Positions 62,856 to 64,000 of a DNA stretch of 64,000 nucleotides are shown piece after piece. This stretch comes from Chamaecyparis obtusa (lineage: Eukaryota > Streptophyta > Pinopsida > Cupressales > Cupressaceae): contig BSBK01009270.1 in the NCBI GenBank assembly GCA_027943335.1, positions 1 to 64,000 of the forward strand, in the 5' to 3' direction. The notes beneath the pieces were generated by a model. It worked only from the letters and a program-made list of their open reading frames with translations, was not told the DNA's origin and ran no database searches. A program made the position numbers and the translations under genes. Position 1 is the stretch's first letter; each line of letters begins with the position of its first letter.

Positions 62856-63281
62856 TCATCTCTGCATATGGTCACAACAAAGATATGTGATTACAATACA
62901 AAGAAGGCACCGTAAAACTATAATTTCAGAATTTTCCCTAGCTTGACACATTTTGCACTCAAATCCTTCATTGCGGATAAGTGGAGATGGGCGAATAGAT
63001 GCAAATGAGTATTCATTGACCCAACTAAAGTATCCGCAGCCATTATTTCCCTGTGATGCCCCATCTACATTAGTTCTTATATTATAATGAATAGTATTTA
63101 CATTAGAAACATTAAATATATACACATTAGCAACCCTTTTTCTATTTGGGCAACACCAAAATGGTCATCCAGGGTTGTTCGGTGTCTGTGAAGTCTTCAA
63201 CACACACTGTCCACCACCACATTGACAGTTTGGCACATTGACAAGAGTCATGGAGCCTATATCAGTACAACACCGCACCAT
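62856..63281 (-). pseudogene. GRF-type zinc-finger protein fragment, copy 2
   Basis: Counterpart of the gene in CACTA 1, same structure: exon 1 CQCGGGQCVLKTSQTPNNPG, stop, PFWCCP; a GT-AG intron at 63051-63134; exon 2 GNNGCGYFSWVNE and a Cys-rich tail. The same Arg codon is TGA (63165-63167) as in copy 1. Copy 2 keeps a Cys after GGGQ and the CC of FWCCP where copy 1 has Gly and Cys-Tyr. The shared stop suggests the family spread after this mutation, unless the CG site mutated twice. Confidence 0.7.
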
Positions 63282-64000
63282 CATTACTACATTTATTATT
63301 TTTATATGATTATTTTTATATGAAATACACCAAGGAGTACCATTAGAAATATTAACCATTTACAATAATGAAAATTAAACCTAAATCAAATAGCTCATTT
63401 TTTTATCAGCATGTGTCGTCTCTATGTATATGAAAAATGAAAGAAATATGATGCTAAAATAAAATAGTGAACAAAATAGTATTCCATATATAGAGTGATT
63501 GAAATATACCATCAAAAGAAGGTGACAAAATCCTATCACAAAGCACACACATAGGAAATCAAAAAGGGACAAAAGACAAGAAATAAGAAAAATCATTACG
63601 ACTATAGAAAAATCATTTATACTATAATAAAAAAAAGAAACACTCTTTGTCAACAATTTTCAATATCATTAGGACTAGAAAAATAATTAAGACTATACAA
63701 AATCAAATTTTAGAAATGGACAGTTTTGATGCTTTTCCATTACAACAATTGAGCATTCATCATTTGGTATTCTCTATTCCATTTAAGTATGTCAACAATG
63801 TTCAAAATCCTGTCACCAAGCACATACAAGAAATAAGAAAAATCATAAGGACTATAGAAAAATCAAGTTCTAGAAATGGACGATTTTGATATTTCTTTGC
63901 CATTACAACAATTGAGCATTCATCATTTGGTACTTCTTGGTGTAATCCATTTAAGTTTTTCAGTTTTCGTGTTTATGTGCATGTTCTTTATGTGTTTGGC

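Larger units (their letters stand above)
61015..64000. mobile_element. CACTA transposon 2, inverse of CACTA 1, runs off the window
   Basis: Starts CACTAGTAAATTTTAGCC, the same terminus as the right end of CACTA 1 in inverse orientation. 61015-61410, 61530-61960, 62640-63380 and 63380-64000 match CACTA 1 segments at 33808-33330, 25020-24590, 22800-21800 and 21800-21220. It lacks about 300 bp corresponding to 21874-22185. The far end and target duplication are outside the window. Confidence 0.82.

Overview
The window looks like intergenic DNA of a large seed-plant nuclear genome, most likely a conifer or other gymnosperm. The evidence is a base-to-base nest of plant transposable elements (Ty3/gypsy chromovirus, Tat/Ogre-like gag-only element, Ty1/copia, CACTA, LINE-like, hAT-like), a captured plant PPR fragment, and no intact host gene. 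The gymnosperm assignment is only an impression from the style of the PPR and retroelement proteins. No tRNA, rRNA, CRISPR array or bacterial-type operon was seen.

Layout. Positions 1-3805 are AT-rich flank without a recognisable gene. A single Ty3/gypsy chromovirus on the minus strand then spans 3806-43711, bounded by the target duplication aaaat (3801-3805 and 43712-43716). Its right LTR (39259-43711, about 4.45 kb) is uninterrupted. Its left LTR is split into three pieces (3806-6044, 12530-14103, 33812-34414) by two later insertions. The first is a 6.48-kb gag-only element (6045-12524, target duplication attac) with an open 812-codon frame. The second is a 19.7-kb CACTA element (14104-33808, target duplication tat). 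The CACTA element carries a PPR gene fragment, a GRF zinc-finger gene copy and two large foldbacks, and is itself interrupted by a nearly complete Ty1/copia element (26179-33316, target duplication caaac, two 1253-bp LTRs). The gypsy gag-pol lies at 34443-39172.

Right of the gypsy element come 1.2 kb of flank and a LINE-like unit (44906-48085) with zf-RVT and RNase H domains followed by a second, coiled-coil ORF. Next are a threefold array of about 280 bp with CACGT motifs, a decayed coiled-coil gene of unknown function (51144-53573) and a decayed hAT-type transposase gene (54647-56760, minus). A second copia element (5' LTR 56816-58200) abuts the hAT-like gene. It is cut at 61015 by a second CACTA element of the same family as the first but in the opposite orientation, which runs off the window end.

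The most interesting general signal is how the coding regions died. In five unrelated reading frames the breaks are almost all in-frame TAG at glutamine positions or TGA at arginine positions, with very few TAA stops and few frameshifts. This is what C-to-T decay of methylated CHG and CG sites would produce. Against this background the 812-codon gag frame of the young gag-only element is fully open. Other leads are W-box palindromes in the giant LTR, palindromic 38-bp repeats in the copia LTR, the GRF-carrying CACTA family with hairpins, and the ORF order of the LINE-like unit.
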